This document shows, piece by piece, positions 63,776 through 64,000 of a stretch of 64,000 bases of DNA; position 1 is the first letter of the stretch, and every line of letters begins with the position of its first letter. This DNA is from Struthio camelus (taxonomy: Eukaryota; Chordata; Aves; Struthioniformes; Struthionidae), in NCBI RefSeq assembly GCF_040807025.1, contig NC_090964.1, forward strand, positions 7,557,214 to 7,621,213. Reading direction: 5' to 3'. The notes beneath the pieces were generated by a model, which saw only the letters and a program-made list of their open reading frames with translations, did not search any database and was not told the DNA's origin. The translations under genes were made by a program, and so were the position numbers.

Positions 63776-64000
63776 CACTTCTGGCCCCCCACCTATGCTT
63801 AGATCAGTAGGTCACTCCCTGTATATTATTTTGTGTTGTATTGAAAAGGTTTCTTTCCATTTGGCAGAACAGCGATGCAGCATATTATTGTTTCACTTCT
63901 CTAGTACTTTTGGCCTTTATGCAGCAATTTTCCATCTCGAGCTTTCCAAGTGCTTTTGAAACTGAAGGCATCAGATGTTAAACATATCAGAGCAAATGCT

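Larger units (their letters stand above)
61561..64000. other. Upstream flank of CLIC4, no gene recognised
   Basis: It contains a strong imperfect palindrome (61894-61938), a short two-copy tandem repeat of GTGGGATGCGCCGGGG type (about 61956-61991) and a MIR remnant (63625-63775). Open frames are short and show no domain. Confidence 0.6.

Overview
This is a vertebrate nuclear DNA window, most likely avian. It holds the 3' end of RUNX3 on the + strand and the whole coding part of CLIC4 on the - strand, arranged tail to tail. The RUNX3 call rests on a terminal exon ending in VWRPY, with RUNX3-type (not RUNX1 or RUNX2) sequence around [13 protein letters not shown]. The CLIC4 call rests on six exons that splice cleanly into a 253-residue protein. 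RUNX3 and CLIC4 are also neighbours in this convergent order in mammals (human 1p36.11), so synteny supports both calls. A short CR1 LINE 3' end at 13822-13901 carries the ATTCTGTGA-type terminus typical of birds and other sauropsids. Long G runs and CpG-dense DNA fit an avian microchromosome-like region. I cannot name the species.

Layout. 1-1310: last RUNX3 intron. 1311-1834: RUNX3 terminal coding exon. 1835 to about 5020: RUNX3 3' UTR, ending at an AATAAA at 5000-5005. About 5020-13800: GC- and CpG-dense intergenic plateau with poly-G runs and AT-rich islets; it has long open frames but no credible gene. 13822-28100: ordinary intergenic DNA becoming more AT-rich, with a CR1 end, a MIR-like fragment, a hAT-type MITE, a diverged repeat pair and a candidate GATA/RUNX element. 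About 28105-32200: long CLIC4 3' UTR. 32201-61036: CLIC4 coding exons 6 to 1 with five introns. About 60600-61560: CpG-island promoter of CLIC4 with tandem GC boxes. 61560-64000: upstream flank with a strong imperfect palindrome and a MIR remnant.

The two genes do not share a pathway in any way visible here. RUNX3 is a Runt-domain transcription factor, and this exon carries its PY motif and TLE-recruiting tail. CLIC4 is a glutaredoxin-fold metamorphic protein that moves between cytosol, membranes and nucleus. Their two predicted poly(A) sites are about 23 kb apart, so the mature transcripts should not overlap. Most of the interest is non-coding: the spacer downstream of RUNX3, possible enhancer modules, old transposon remnants and the structure of the CLIC4 promoter. 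I found no evidence of a wholly new biological system.
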